Below, piece after piece: positions 22,969 through 34,229 of a stretch of DNA of 64,000 nucleotides. The stretch's first letter is position 1. Each line of letters opens with the position of its first letter. Made by a program: the position numbers and the translations under genes. The notes beneath the pieces were generated by a model, which saw nothing but the letters and a program-made list of their open reading frames with translations, was not told the DNA's origin and searched no databases. Source of the DNA: Whalleya microplaca (Eukaryota; Ascomycota; Sordariomycetes; Xylariales; Xylariaceae); NCBI GenBank assembly GCA_022497155.1, contig MU385758.1, positions 186,001 to 250,000 of the forward strand, read 5' to 3'.

Positions 22969-24378
22969 TCAACGGCCCTTGTTAGCCGCGCTGCGAATGA
23001 ACGGCTCAAGAGGCAAGGCTTCCGACTCAGGCGTGACATTGTCATATAACTCAGCCCACCTGGCCTTTAGTGGCTCTGGAGTTTCCCAGGCGTTCTCGGG
23101 GTCACGTAGCCATAGTCTCAGAAGATGGCGTCTTTGATGAAATCCGTTACTGACGGTCCAACTGGAATTGAGGGGACAAGTAATACTCACTGCTTCTCCT
23201 TTGTGTCTGTGAAGCCATCTCGAGCATGAAATAAGGCGAGATTGTTGACATACTGAATGTCGCCTTTCTGGAAATACGTATCAACACAGAATTTCTCTCC
23301 AAGGAAATGGATTGTGTCTAGCGCCTCGGCCTGGGCTTCAGTGATGGGTGGAATATTGGCGCTACGAGGCAGGGCCCCAAACCCGACAAAGTACCGACGA
23401 CCATATTGCAACGAGACACGATTCGGTGCCGATGCGGTAGCTGGTTGAAAGTGCATCAAAGGCCTTGACGTGAATGATGCGTCGGAATTCGCAAAGCTAT
23501 ACAAACTCATCTGTTAGCTAGACTTAACCCCAATGGAGACTCTTTAGTCAGAGGAAACAGACCCTTCTACATCCCAATTTCCAGTCAATGTGTGGATGAG
23601 GTCAGGACGAGTCCGAGCAATCTCATTGTATACCTGCCACGTGCTCGCAAGCTTGCTCGCGCCACCTTCAGCGGCAGTGGCGAGAGCGAACAGGGAGACA
23701 ATATCACCAGAATCAGTATGAAATACCTGCTTGTCAGTCGTATAAGCTGGACTACCAATTGCTCCGTTTTGAGCTGAGGTACTGAGATCTTTGATATGAG
23801 CTAGGGTGACAGCTGCAGGCTTGCCGTCAAACTTGTTGTCTTGACGACCTCGTTGGCGAGCAATATGGGCTGAAACTCCAGTGTAAATGATGATGTTATC
23901 CTCTCGCGAATGCTCGTCAACCTTTAGACCTCGTATCACAAAGAATCCATGGCCATTGTGGAGCTCATCAGATAGTCGACGAAGCTCATCATGTAGCTTT
24001 GGCAAAGGGAAAGTTTCCGGCGACACATGACCAAGTGTCAAGTTGAGTGCTGGGCCAGTTGGTTCAGTGAGGTAACTTAAAGTAGTCAGTCTTTCACTTA
24101 CACTTAAAGTGCTTCAGAGCAAGCTCTATCTCATCAAGCTGGCCTGGCTGGAGGACATAGGTCCAATTGTACGCTTCTGCAAGCGTACGGCCGTCCCAAA
24201 CCAATTTCCCAGTAAGCTCTTGCGGGAGCCCTTCAGGTAGCTCTTTCGGGAGACCACCAGCTTTGAGACGCCGGTCTTTGCGGGCCTGATACTTTTGAAA
24301 GTCGGGCGCATATGAGATATCGGGCTGCCCAGGAGGGGCTACTGCCGCCGGCGTGACGTAGGTGACGGTGGTGGTCAT
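22969..24378 (-). CDS. TauD/TfdA-family 2-oxoglutarate-dependent dioxygenase
   Basis: Non-heme Fe(II), 2-oxoglutarate-dependent oxygenase. TauD enzymes release sulfite from taurine, but fungal relatives act on varied substrates. Exons are 24378-24102, 24049-23571, 23510-23191 and 23131-22969, giving 412 aa. The iron ligands are visible: His203 and Asp205 in VFHTDSGD, and the distal His in NLALFHARDG. The 2-oxoglutarate-binding arginine region is RHLLRLWLRDPE. The N-terminal part includes GHVSPETFPLP and HNGHGFFVIRGL. The third junction is ambiguous: a GTAGAA donor at 23570 with acceptor before 23510 keeps frame, and so does a GTCTGT donor a few bases on with a later acceptor. The two options change only a few residues near TGNWD. 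A TATA-like element lies 100 nt upstream. Confidence 0.88.
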
Positions 24379-26144
24379 GGCTTCTATTATTATTGTGACT
24401 CGTATTACATACTATGTAGTACATACGTACGTCGGCTTCCAGCATTTACAACTATCTACCCCATTTTGGGCGTCTTTCTTTTATAATTCGTGGTAGCATT
24501 GGCTAGAGTGAGCAATCTATAGCCCGTATTGCGTCATTTCGGAGAATATTATGCCCCCCATGAACGGTAGTCCCTGGCCAATGAAACTATCAACGAAATA
24601 ATCATCAGACAACTAGCTTCGGAAGGCGATAAGACATAACAAGGCACGTCTATGGCTGAGGTTCATACGAACACCTCTTTATCAAGGAATTGGGGTGTCA
24701 TGTCGTCCAAGAGTTGAAAAATGTGTGGTACGTTTGGATCGCATCGTGTACTCTTATGATATAGCTGAATACATTAGACCCTTTGATACCGGAACGGCTC
24801 CATCGTTTAGAGCATCGTAGTGGCCATGATACTCGGTATACTGCCCCACCTAGCAGCCCTCGTTGTGAAAGACCACAACGGCGCCTAGACGCTTCCAATT
24901 GCGGGGGCTCGTGTTGTCGACTTGTATGTACGTTATAGCAGTCTCTGTCGTGCGATGCATATTTAACACCGGGGGTCTGCCGAAGCTATTCCAAGTTATG
25001 CCACCGAAATACCACAGGAGGATGAATATGTACTGCAGCTGGTCGACTTTTGAAACACTTTAGTCATCGAATGGCAGCTTGTACATAATCCCGAGCCATG
25101 CGAGACATTGCGAGCATACGCAATGTGCCTTGGAACCTTACTGTAGGTCGCCGAAGTGCGACCGCTTGATCATGCAGTCTGGCGGCATACTCGTCACTTC
25201 TGTACCACTCCAACCCGTATCCGAAGGCGTGGTAACTGGTAATTGACTCCTTGAATAGCAAACATGCAGGACATGGCAGAAAACAGGGGTGGCAGCCAGC
25301 CGATATTTGCAGCTGATCCAAGCGACATATCTGCATGTTAGCTACGGAAGGGTAAATTGATCCGTAGTAATACGCTCCCGATCTGCTGCGCTTTTCCCAG
25401 CACAGCTTCCATGGATTTATAAATGCATAATAGTCGCTATGAGCTTGCCTCGAACGACACAAGTGACTGATCTCGAGAAAGATCCATCCCTTACAACCAT
25501 GCAACTTAGGAGGACAAGCCTAGACATACTCTAGGTAGTACTCTCCCATTCGCCATCCGTTCGTTCAGCGATATACCCAAGAGACGTTACCCCTGCTAAC
25601 AAGGGACGACTAGTGCACGGTGAGATGTCCACGATAGTGCTGCACACGGTCTGGATTCAGCTGTCATCATACGTAGAGCCGACGACATTATCCTGGTACT
25701 TTTGAGTAGAGTTCCACAGTCGATATCATAAGTCCATGCTCGACCTTTTGGGAATGACTGGGCTCTTAACAAGACCTGCTCTGGACCCAGCTAAGTCGAT
25801 AGTCAAATATGGGGGCATACTGACGAGAAATCTGTCCAAGCAGGAACTGTCTAAACAGGTATCGAAAGTCAACAAGTTTGGTCTAAATGTCGTGGAATAT
25901 AGGTGCCAAAAAGGGGCTCAAGGGTCTTTGAATCTACCAATCATCTGTTAGGCCGTCTAAACAACACACGGGCCATTTATTACAGAATGACATCACAAAC
26001 TTAAGAATTGAAGATACGTAACATTTGAAATGAGATTAAATCATTTGTTGTCATCCAAAGCTTCAATTTTCCAAGTTCTTCAGCTATTGATTCACGTTCT
26101 GTGAACTTTCCAGCCATATCGCAGCGCCTTGATCGCGTAGCGAC
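24379..26144. other. intergenic with one doubtful ORF
   Basis: Contains the TauD-like promoter and the upstream region of the 288-aa unknown gene. A 146-codon minus-strand frame (25504-25064) has a cysteine cluster (CHPCFLPCPAC) but no recognised domain, no splice partner and no coding bias that I can see. It could be a relic or chance. Nothing else is recognisable. Confidence 0.4.
24478..24485 (-). promoter_or_regulatory. candidate TATA box of TauD-like gene
   Basis: TATAAAAG read on the minus strand, about 100 nt upstream of the ATG at 24378. Spacing is suitable for a core promoter. Confidence 0.4.
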
Positions 26145-27011
26145 ATGCCTTCACACGCGTCAACACACACGAGCGCGACACCTGGTGACGCGTCAGCTCA
26201 GGCAGAACGCGAGGCTCCAAGGGGTCGTAAGAGACTCTCAACTGACAATGAATCGTCCGACACTTCGTCCCGGGGGAAGAAGGCTAGGAAGTCTGAGCCT
26301 ACAGAAGAAGCACTGGTCGCTGATGAAGAGCGTAAACCACGCCTCACAACTCCAGACTTGGAATTTGATTACGATCGCAGTCAATTGCGCGACCCGCGCC
26401 TGACACCAGGACGCGTGAGGCGGCCTCGACGACAAGGCAGTGCAGAAGTCTCCGAAGAGTTCAAGCAGCAATTCTACATTCCCAAGCCGGAGACACCCAT
26501 GGGTCGGCTGAGCTCGATACAGAAAGATGAGCTGGACAAAAAAGAAACGCTATTAGATCCCAGCAATTACTTTCACGATCTTCATGTCTGCCACAAGAAA
26601 GGCCGCAATGGCTCGCCTACTTATGATTCCGGTGGCTTTCCACTAGACTGGAATAAGGTTGATCAATGGATGAAGCCTCAAGCCTACAGCCGATCACGCG
26701 CGGTCAAGGGTATGGGAAGGGCACTGGCGAAAGGTCAAAGCGAAAGAGACCAAATGTTTAACATCTTCTTTGCCGACGACAAGAGGCCGGGAGGTTTTGA
26801 ATCCTCCAATGTGGCAAACTACATGAAAGATCAGGTGTCCAAGGACCTCGGCGTGCCATGGCATCAAATTGGCCCCAAACACTTTGTCGAATGGGAGCAG
26901 AAGGGATTTCCAAAGCAAACGCTAGACGACTGGTGGAAACCACCAAATGAGGAAGAGCGAAAGCGGATGTCAAAGATGATGACCGGAGCCAGTTTGAGGC
27001 AAGACGCTTGA
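26145..27011 (+). CDS. conserved fungal protein of unknown function
   Basis: Intronless 288-aa frame. The N-terminal third (residues 1-110) is low-complexity and highly charged, with patches resembling nuclear localisation signals (RGKKARK, RVRRPRRQ). The C-terminal two thirds is a compact, aromatic-rich region (SNYFHDLHVCHKKGRNGSPTYDS, FPLDWNKVDQWM, DLGVPWHQIGPKHFVEWE, DDWWKPP) that looks like a conserved folded domain rather than chance. I do not recognise the family. A nuclear location is plausible from composition only. There is no signal peptide or membrane segment. The start is the first ATG of the frame; the next in-frame ATG (26460s) would remove the charged part. Confidence 0.7.
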   Translation: MPSHASTHTSATPGDASAQAEREAPRGRKRLSTDNESSDTSSRGKKARKSEPTEEALVADEERKPRLTTPDLEFDYDRSQLRDPRLTPGRVRRPRRQGSAEVSEEFKQQFYIPKPETPMGRLSSIQKDELDKKETLLDPSNYFHDLHVCHKKGRNGSPTYDSGGFPLDWNKVDQWMKPQAYSRSRAVKGMGRALAKGQSERDQMFNIFFADDKRPGGFESSNVANYMKDQVSKDLGVPWHQIGPKHFVEWEQKGFPKQTLDDWWKPPNEEERKRMSKMMTGASLRQDA

Positions 27012-28236
27012 AAGATTAAGTTGACCTACCCTGAATGCATCGACTTTTACGTGGTTCTTGCACACGATACGACTTTCTCATCCTTAACGAAGTGCTCTAT
27101 TCAACATACTGATATCTCAACTTTGCCCAAACAGCATCCTGCTAATGGGTGTGGTTTTTATGTATGTAAGGGTGAGCGACTATTTGGACGGTGTCTTCAC
27201 CTCGTCCTTCTCTCTGGACAGCCTCGGCCTCGGCATTCATCCCAAGGTTCATGGATACTTGGTTCTCAATTTCTCGGCTCTTATAGCTTTCACGAAAGCT
27301 CGAGTTATTAGTGTTTTACATAAGATATCGCGCTGCGCACTTAGAGACGTAGCCGGAGAGGGAGTACCTGGTCATCTACATCGACAATGGTCATCGGCGC
27401 TGCTAGAGAAACCGGAGTCCAGTACCCAGCTATCAGACATAACACAGAGCGATTGTAATACCGGCTGACTGGACTGTGGACGAGGAATTGATACATCAGG
27501 CACATATTAGCATCCTCGACGCGTTCGACGGATTCCTCTCAGCAGAACCCTAGTTCTTCTGACCTTTTTAGATTTTCAGCGAGTCCAGGAACTTCGGCTT
27601 CATTCAGACCTCTTAGTTGCACGCGCCGCACTCGGCGGCCGAGGAGCCAAGAGTGGTATAATTTACCTGGACTGATTAAAGAATTTACCAAGATCGACAG
27701 GTGAATGTCAATTGTTGAGGTTGACTAGGGATTGAATGAATGGGCCCCGACGAACTCGTTGCTTGGGCTGCTGAGCTAATAGATGCCAAGAGTAGGCTGG
27801 CAGGCGATCCTTATGATTTAATTTTCCACTTTCGCGATGAAACAGGCCAAAGCAGCCAAGAGGCGGCGGAGGAAGATTGTTCTAGTTCGTTAGTTACTAG
27901 TCCGCTATCGACATGTAACAGCGGCGCGTCCCAGAGTTCGTCTTTACCATAACGAGACCTCTACTCTGTTCTTCTCATGTTCCGACCAGGATAGGGGAGA
28001 ATGCGCTTGGCGACTCATGGCAATCAATCTACTACAGTCCTTTTCATGCTGTTGCATATGAACTTGCCCTTTATACACATGAACTCACAGATCTCATTCG
28101 ATTATGAAGTCATTGGATTATGAAGGATCCTGGGTATTAACATGCATGCAATAAGTCTACCGAAACGACCGAGAGAAAATATGCATTTGTAGGAATCGTA
28201 ATTTCGTCCTTCCGAAACGCCGCTCAGCATCCATCT
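27012..28236. other. intergenic with possible small-gene remnants (27470-27955)
   Basis: No firm gene. Three short plus-strand pieces have protein-like composition in different frames: DEELIHQAHISILDAFDGFL near 27480-27550, RVQELRLHSDLLVARAALGG near 27580-27640, and a 70-codon frame at 27740-27952 starting MGPDELVAWAAELID. They could be exons of one small gene or pieces of a decayed one. No good donor and acceptor pair joins all three. Confidence 0.3.
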
Positions 28237-29780
28237 CTACGCCGGTGCCCAATTCGGCGAGTCCCAGTCGACCTATTATCTCAGATTAGCCTAGCCCACA
28301 GCCGGCACAAGCACTACGCGCACAGCCATCCATCCAGTGGAGGTCCGAGGGGGGGTTTAAAACTCACGATATCCTTATCAATCTTCTTCAGGTCAGCAAC
28401 GCCGGCATTCGCAGCATCGATGGCGATCTCATGCTTGAGCAACTCCACAGCACGCGCGACACCCGCGGTGCCGTAGACGTTGGCATACATGAAGGGGCGG
28501 CCGACGCCGACGGCCTTGACGCCCAGCGCGAGCAGCTTGACGACGTCGGCGCCGTAGCGCACGCCGCCGTCCGCGTAGACCTCGAGCTGCGTGAACACCT
28601 CCGGCGCCTGCTTGTGGATGTCGATGGCGACCTCGAGCGCGGACCGCGCCCCGTCGATCTGCCGCCCGCCGTGGTTCGAGAGGTAGATGGCCGGCGCGCC
28701 GTGCGCCACCGCCGCTTGCGCGTCCGCCACCGTCTGGATCCCCTTCAGCAGGATCGGGAGCGAGGTCAGCGTTCGCAGGTGGTCGTATACGTCCCACTAT
28801 GTAGAACGTTAGCTTCGCGCCTGGTGATGTGTGATGTGTGATGTGTTGTATTAATAGCTAGCCCCTGGAGATGGCGGATGGGGTTTCGCGTCAGCTCAGC
28901 TTACGGTGATCAGGGAGTAAGACGAATCACTAGATGGCACGCGTCAGCTTGGGGCACAGCGGATGGGGAGAATTATGCCAAGAGACATGGGTGCTTACGC
29001 GGATCCGACGCCGTACCGCGCCGCACGGTGACGATTGCCGTCTGCGGCAGAGTCGACGGTGAAGATGATGGCCTTGCTTCCTGACTTCTCGATGCGGTCA
29101 AACAGGATCTTCGTCGCGGTGTCATTCGTGTCGAGATAGACCTGTTGAAAGGTCACTTGGTCCGCCTTCTTATACGTGGCGATTTCTTCGATGGTCAGTG
29201 TCGCGTACACGGCGGGCATGTACAGGATGTCGCCCTCGGCAGCGCCCTCGACCAATCCCTTTTCAGCGTCTACATGTCCATAGCCACCTCTCGCGCAGGG
29301 GCTGATGAAGAATGGTGCAGAGAAGTTGTGGCCAAGGATGGTGGTACTGTCACATCCGTCAGTGAGATGGCCCTGAGTAATCATATGCATGGGTGAGCGT
29401 ACGGGAGAGTCGACTCAATGTTTGTGATATCGACCATCGTCTTGGGACGAAGCGGGTAGCGGTTGAACACCTCGAGGTTGTTTCGGTAGGACCATTCTCC
29501 TGCCGCCCCGTTTCGGTAATACGTGTAGTTCTGAGTGGCCAGGTGCCTTCGTCCAGCCGCGTCGAAGTCAGGCAGGCCTACTATCTTATCCAGCGGCGGG
29601 AGTTCCCCAGCCGCTAGATCTGCGAAATACGCATCGAAACTAGAATATGTTAGTCTGGAGATTAGATGGTTGGGACGGGTAACTGGTAACAACTCACCCC
29701 GTATCTGGCTCGTTCAGAAAAGGACGGGCAGCCAGTGTAGCTCCGACCAGCCCGGAGAGTGAAAGTAGTGAAGAGCGCAT
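28237..29780 (-). CDS. secreted FMN-dependent alpha-hydroxyacid oxidase/dehydrogenase
   Basis: Member of the lactate/glycolate oxidase FMN family (TIM barrel), oxidising alpha-hydroxy acids. Lacking the cytochrome b5 domain of flavocytochrome b2, it may pass electrons to oxygen and yield peroxide. Six exons: 29780-29698, 29639-29403, 29346-28999, a 25-nt microexon 28929-28905, 28796-28368 and 28272-28237, giving 385 aa. Residues 1-18 are a signal peptide (SLSGLVGATLAA), unusual for a family that is often peroxisomal or mitochondrial. Motifs: SAPFFISPCA, TVDSAADGNRHRAARYGVGSA, LSNHGGRQIDG with catalytic His273 and the FMN phosphate site VYADGGVRYGADVVKLLALG. The last exon adds VDWDSPNWAPA. The microexon supplies DSSYSLIT, which completes the conserved loop before WDVYDHL. 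Confidence 0.92.
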
Positions 29781-31361
29781 CGTATTGTTGAAACGTATCA
29801 GTGAGATGAAGGGGGCTTCACTAGATATTGAATACCTACTTCTAAGGAACCACGCTACCGAAAACACCTGACCGATGGACGTGATCCTCCATCTTATAAT
29901 TGCTCCCAACGACTACGTGATGGGATCGTTTCTTGGTAATCGGCGGCGAAGCTAACAAGGACTAGGTTCTAGGGAATCATACCTAGGTAGTCACTACTCC
30001 ACTATCCTTCAGAATGAGGCAGGGAGGGGCGAGATGCATCGTCATATACCATGTAAACTTGGCATACGCTAGAAGGAAACCATAATCGCTCACCCTGTGT
30101 TTGTTTTTACATGTTTTCTGGTCTGAACAAATTTTCTAGTCAACCAGTACTGACTCGGAGTCCGTTCTGACCGGTTAGCTAGTACAACACGGCACTAAAG
30201 AGCCTAATCTCCGTAGGTTTGAAATATAGGATATTCTCAAGAACACAAGTGAGCGAGCATGTATTCTCAAGAGCATTATACCAGTCATCGACCGAAAGTT
30301 CGGAGTCTTAACTAAACAGGTGAAGTCATATGTCGATTGTTTAAGACACCCGTGGGGACAATTGCGATAATCGCGTGTTTTCACTTAGTGGCTCAGCTCA
30401 TGTGCACTAGGCTCAACGTTGATCACTGGGAAGAAGATTTGGTGAGATTTCCCGCAGAGCACTAATAAGGTTACTACCGATGTCACTTATTAAGCTTAAT
30501 GTTCGCCTTGGAAAAGACACAGCCACAATCCACCATTGCCTTACTTATAGACTTTTATGTTTATATCAAACTGCAGAGCAAGGTTGATTCAATTCAAGGC
30601 ACGATGAATGATGACGATGATTCCTAAATAAGGCAGGTAATGTGAGAAGTCGGGAATGTCGGTGATTTGCGGTATCTTAGTTCCTTGTCATCAGATCCGT
30701 CAATTAGAGGTGAAGGCTCAATCCTGCGCCGCTGGGAATGCTCTAACCTTAGTCAGAACCCCGGCCGCGGTTAGTTTCTGGGTGGAGTTTCAGGAGCTGT
30801 GTTCGGCAGCGTTGGCTTTAAGCATCAATCTCGGCGGAGCTATTATAGCGTGGCTAACGGTTGACTTAACCTATTTTAAAGGGCCTGACGGTGTCTAGAT
30901 GCTGATCGGCTTATCGATCTGATAATCAAGTTGCTAATTCAAGCAGTTGCTTACATGATCTATCCAGCTAAGATTGCGCCTAGGACCAACAAGGGGATTG
31001 CCTTGGCATATAGTCAGGCGACTTGCGCGATCGGGGGACTGCGAAGTGGACAATGACTGCCAGATTCACGTACAATAAATATCGATGTTTAAAGGCGATG
31101 TAATGATAGACGGCACACGACCGATAGCATCGTCCGAGAGAAACAAGTCTCATGATGCCGATGAAAATGCTCACATCCAAGGCTACATATCTACATACAT
31201 GTGATGCGCATCGATGGTGTATGGGACGACTGGAGTGCTGAAGGAGAGCTAGTCTATCACTAGAAACAAATCTCGTGTAGCAAGCAAGAAATAATACGAT
31301 ATCGTTCGTGCTGAGTCTATTACCTGCTACTTCGAGTGCTCTCTTCATCGCTTAGATTAAA
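29781..31361. other. intergenic, no gene recognised
   Basis: Upstream region of the FMN oxidase and 3' flank of the ferric reductase. The palindromic octamer core CCTAGG, as ACCTAGGTAG, occurs at 29981-29990. No frame here has motif support. Confidence 0.5.
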
Positions 31362-33256
31362 TCACCAAGCGAAGCTCTCATTATGCCACCAAATATCCCT
31401 ACCCTTATGAACCCAAACTCCGACAGCAGCTCTTAGCTCGCGAGCCATTTCCTCTGGTCCACACACTAACACGGCAACCCGATCTTCCATCCCCTGCCTA
31501 AAGAGGTCATCGACAATCTTCTGCAGATCGGGCCGTCTGCGGCTTTGGGTTGAAACATGTTTTTTCGACCTCTGGTGCTGGTGCACTTGGCTCAGCTCAA
31601 TTGCCTCGCTTCCGTCGCTGGAGCCGGCGGCCTCGCCAGTGGCTTCGAATATGTCACCCGTCAAAAATAAATGGACGTTGTCATCATCGAGTATGCTCTT
31701 CGCCGTCTCCGAGACCGGCCAAGTCGCATCGCCCGCACCACGTACCGCCCATACCATCTGTACTCTAGCTGCCGAATTCTCGCTCAGAATGGCGCGATAT
31801 AGAGGCAGTATGAACGTAGCGCCGACTCCGCCAGCTACTAACAGTATGCGATCGAATCGCGACCCGGCTAAGTTAGGAAAGCGTTTCGTGCACCCATAGG
31901 GGCCATCGATGGATAGGGGAATATCCATACTAGTCACCCCGCCATTTGCAAAGTGGCCTAAGGTCCTCGTCATCGGGCCCTTGTGCCGTCGGGCAACCAA
32001 TATCAGTTCTTTTGATTCTTCATCCACGGCTGCAACCGTAAAGGGATTGAATGCAAACTCGAAGACTAGATAGGCCGCTGAAAGAGGACTGCTAGTTGGA
32101 CGAGCAGCGGCTGGAATACTCAGGTAGATGTGGGCTGCGGGATGTTCGCGAAAGCGACTAATCTTCTGTGACGGGATACTGGCTACAATCTTAATAAGAT
32201 CTGTGCCTGGAATCAACTCCAGGGTTGTCGACGCTACGATGGTGTCAATCTTGCGTTTCACGATATCAACAAAGAAGACCAGAAGGGCCTCCGCCATGTA
32301 TAGTCCTGCATGTCGGGCATGGATGAAGATAATCGGCGGGAGAGCCAGAGCCACCACAAGGTGTGTAATAAAAAAGACTCGGTAAGAGTACTGACGAATA
32401 AATGAAATCGCTGTCGAGTTAAGAAGGACCATGCCGAAGAACGCCACAAGACCGAGTACCGGAACCAGGCGCACGAGACGTTCGCTAAGGATACCTTCTT
32501 GGATGTAAAAGTTCAAGTAGAAACATGCGTGCAAAATTAGGAGAAAGTAGACGATTCGGCCAAGAACACGGTGCCAGCGATTGACCTGTTCATGGGAAGA
32601 TCTGAAAGCGAAAGCTATAGGATTAAGACTTTTGAGAGATAGCAAGTACTGTAAGGGAAACTGAGATGTGGCGATTATCCCGAATCGCTTCGTCAGGTGA
32701 AGGTAATCTGCGTCGAATTAGCCACGCCATTTTATAGACTTTCAACATGAAGAGGCTTCGAGCTTCTTGCAGCAGGTTGAAAGGTAAAAGAGAAAGAGAG
32801 AAAGAGAGAGAGCAAATGTCCGGGATGAGCATGTCGTCCAAAGCAAATGCGACATTATGTACCTTTTCCAGTGCCAAGTACACACAACAAGATCAACCAC
32901 ATGGTCCAGCCAATGCCAACAATCATCTGATCCCGCTGTCCCCAGTTCTGCCCGAGAAACCTGATATCATCGCCAAGCCACCAGGCTGCCCTCCTCGCAG
33001 CACGCGCCCAAGAGCCGACGGCACTCTGCCTTTGCTGTTTTAAAACCGGAGAGTCGGGAACACTCGGCACAGCCGAATAGGCTCCGCGCTGGGGTATGGC
33101 CGTCCTGACAAGCCATGCTCCGAGGCGGTAGAGCAGAAACACGATAACGGGCACTACTGCCGACAGCTGCGCATATGCCGCATACCGATCAAGCGACTGC
33201 CGCCTTGCATGCTTCTCGGCTTGGTCAAGAGTCAGGAACTCGTACGGCCAGCCCAT
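31362..33256 (-). CDS. ferric/cupric reductase, FRE-type transmembrane component
   Basis: Integral membrane flavocytochrome that transfers electrons from NADPH through FAD and heme to extracellular Fe(III) or Cu(II). Two exons, 33256-32863 and 32707-31362, flank a 155-nt intron (donor GTACAT, acceptor GCAG), giving 579 aa. The join yields GTGKDYLHLTKRFG, the expected family sequence. Transmembrane helices start at about residue 30 and then cluster between residues 105 and 300. Candidate heme histidines lie in SSHEQVNRWHRVLGR, LLILHACFY, FFITHLV and IFIHARHAG. The FAD-binding segment reads NPFTVAAVD (usually HPFT). NADPH binding is shown by LLVAGGVGATFILPLYR and VLVCGPEEMAREL. A Ser/His-rich loop precedes the last segment. 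The family is usually iron-repressed. Confidence 0.92.
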
Positions 33257-34229
33257 CTTCTGGCGGATAAATGGCTAGAAACAGGTTCCGCAGTCCTGCC
33301 ACTTTACCCGGTGCGCAGTATCCAGGGATTCCGAGCGATTCAAACACGTATTGGATAAGAAGCCGACCTCGATAGTTGATACCGTGCTCCGTATATATTG
33401 TGCACCAAATTGATTGATTTCAATTATTAATCAAGGTGAGATGCTGCCAGCGAGTCGCGTCTCGTTTCGTGTTGTGGGGTCGAGGCTGGCTGTGCTACCA
33501 GTGGTCAATCTCGGCGCTATCGCTGATAACCGCTGCAGCCGAGCGAGCACCTAAGCCCAGACAATCCGCTGAGGCCGCTGTAGTACTGTACAGTTGTACA
33601 TACGTACATACAGTACATGCACTCACTGTATGTACGATAATACATACATACATATGTCCAATTGATATAGTTATGTTTCAACCGTATTTGGAGCGTTACA
33701 GAGCCCAGGTGCGTGGTGCCAAAGGACCAAGGTACCTGTAAATCATCAAACTTGTACCTACGTACGTAGTCACAGGTATGAGAGCGTATGAGACCGTAAT
33801 GCAAACATGAATTACAAGAATACGCCCAAAATCGACATAAGCTGGCTTTTATCGTATTCCCTGAACAACTTCTCGCACACTCGTTGCGATTTCTCTAATA
33901 TTATTCAGCAAATCTGCCTTGTTACACATGTGCATTCCTACGCTGGTACACGTATAAGCCCCAAATATTGTGAATTAAAGGGGCCTCAAGAGACCTCATA
34001 CTCACCACCACGCCCTCCCATCTGAACCAACTTGTAATTCAAGTGACTTTCTCAAACCTCAGCTTAATTGAAGGCTTCAATGGCTCACCCAATACCCCTT
34101 CGCATACCACACCAGCTCAATAAACCGGGCGTGCTTCAACCATTTTCAGCCTTCGATGAACTTCGAGGTGGATAGTAACTTAATATAGGCGATCTTTGGT
34201 GAGCTTTGCCGGGGCGCAGTTCGCAACCA
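33257..34229. other. intergenic, ferric reductase promoter region
   Basis: No gene recognised. A short stretch rich in TACATACA/GTATGTA units lies at about 33597-33656 and can pair with itself. The first 150 nt next to 33256 should hold the reductase core promoter. Confidence 0.45.

Noticed and set aside
25064..25504. Cysteine-containing 146-codon frame
   Set aside because: No recognised domain, no splice partner; kept only as a note in the intergenic entry.
28429..28841. Arg/Gly-rich frames overlapping the FMN oxidase
   Set aside because: Shadows of the conserved TIM-barrel exon.
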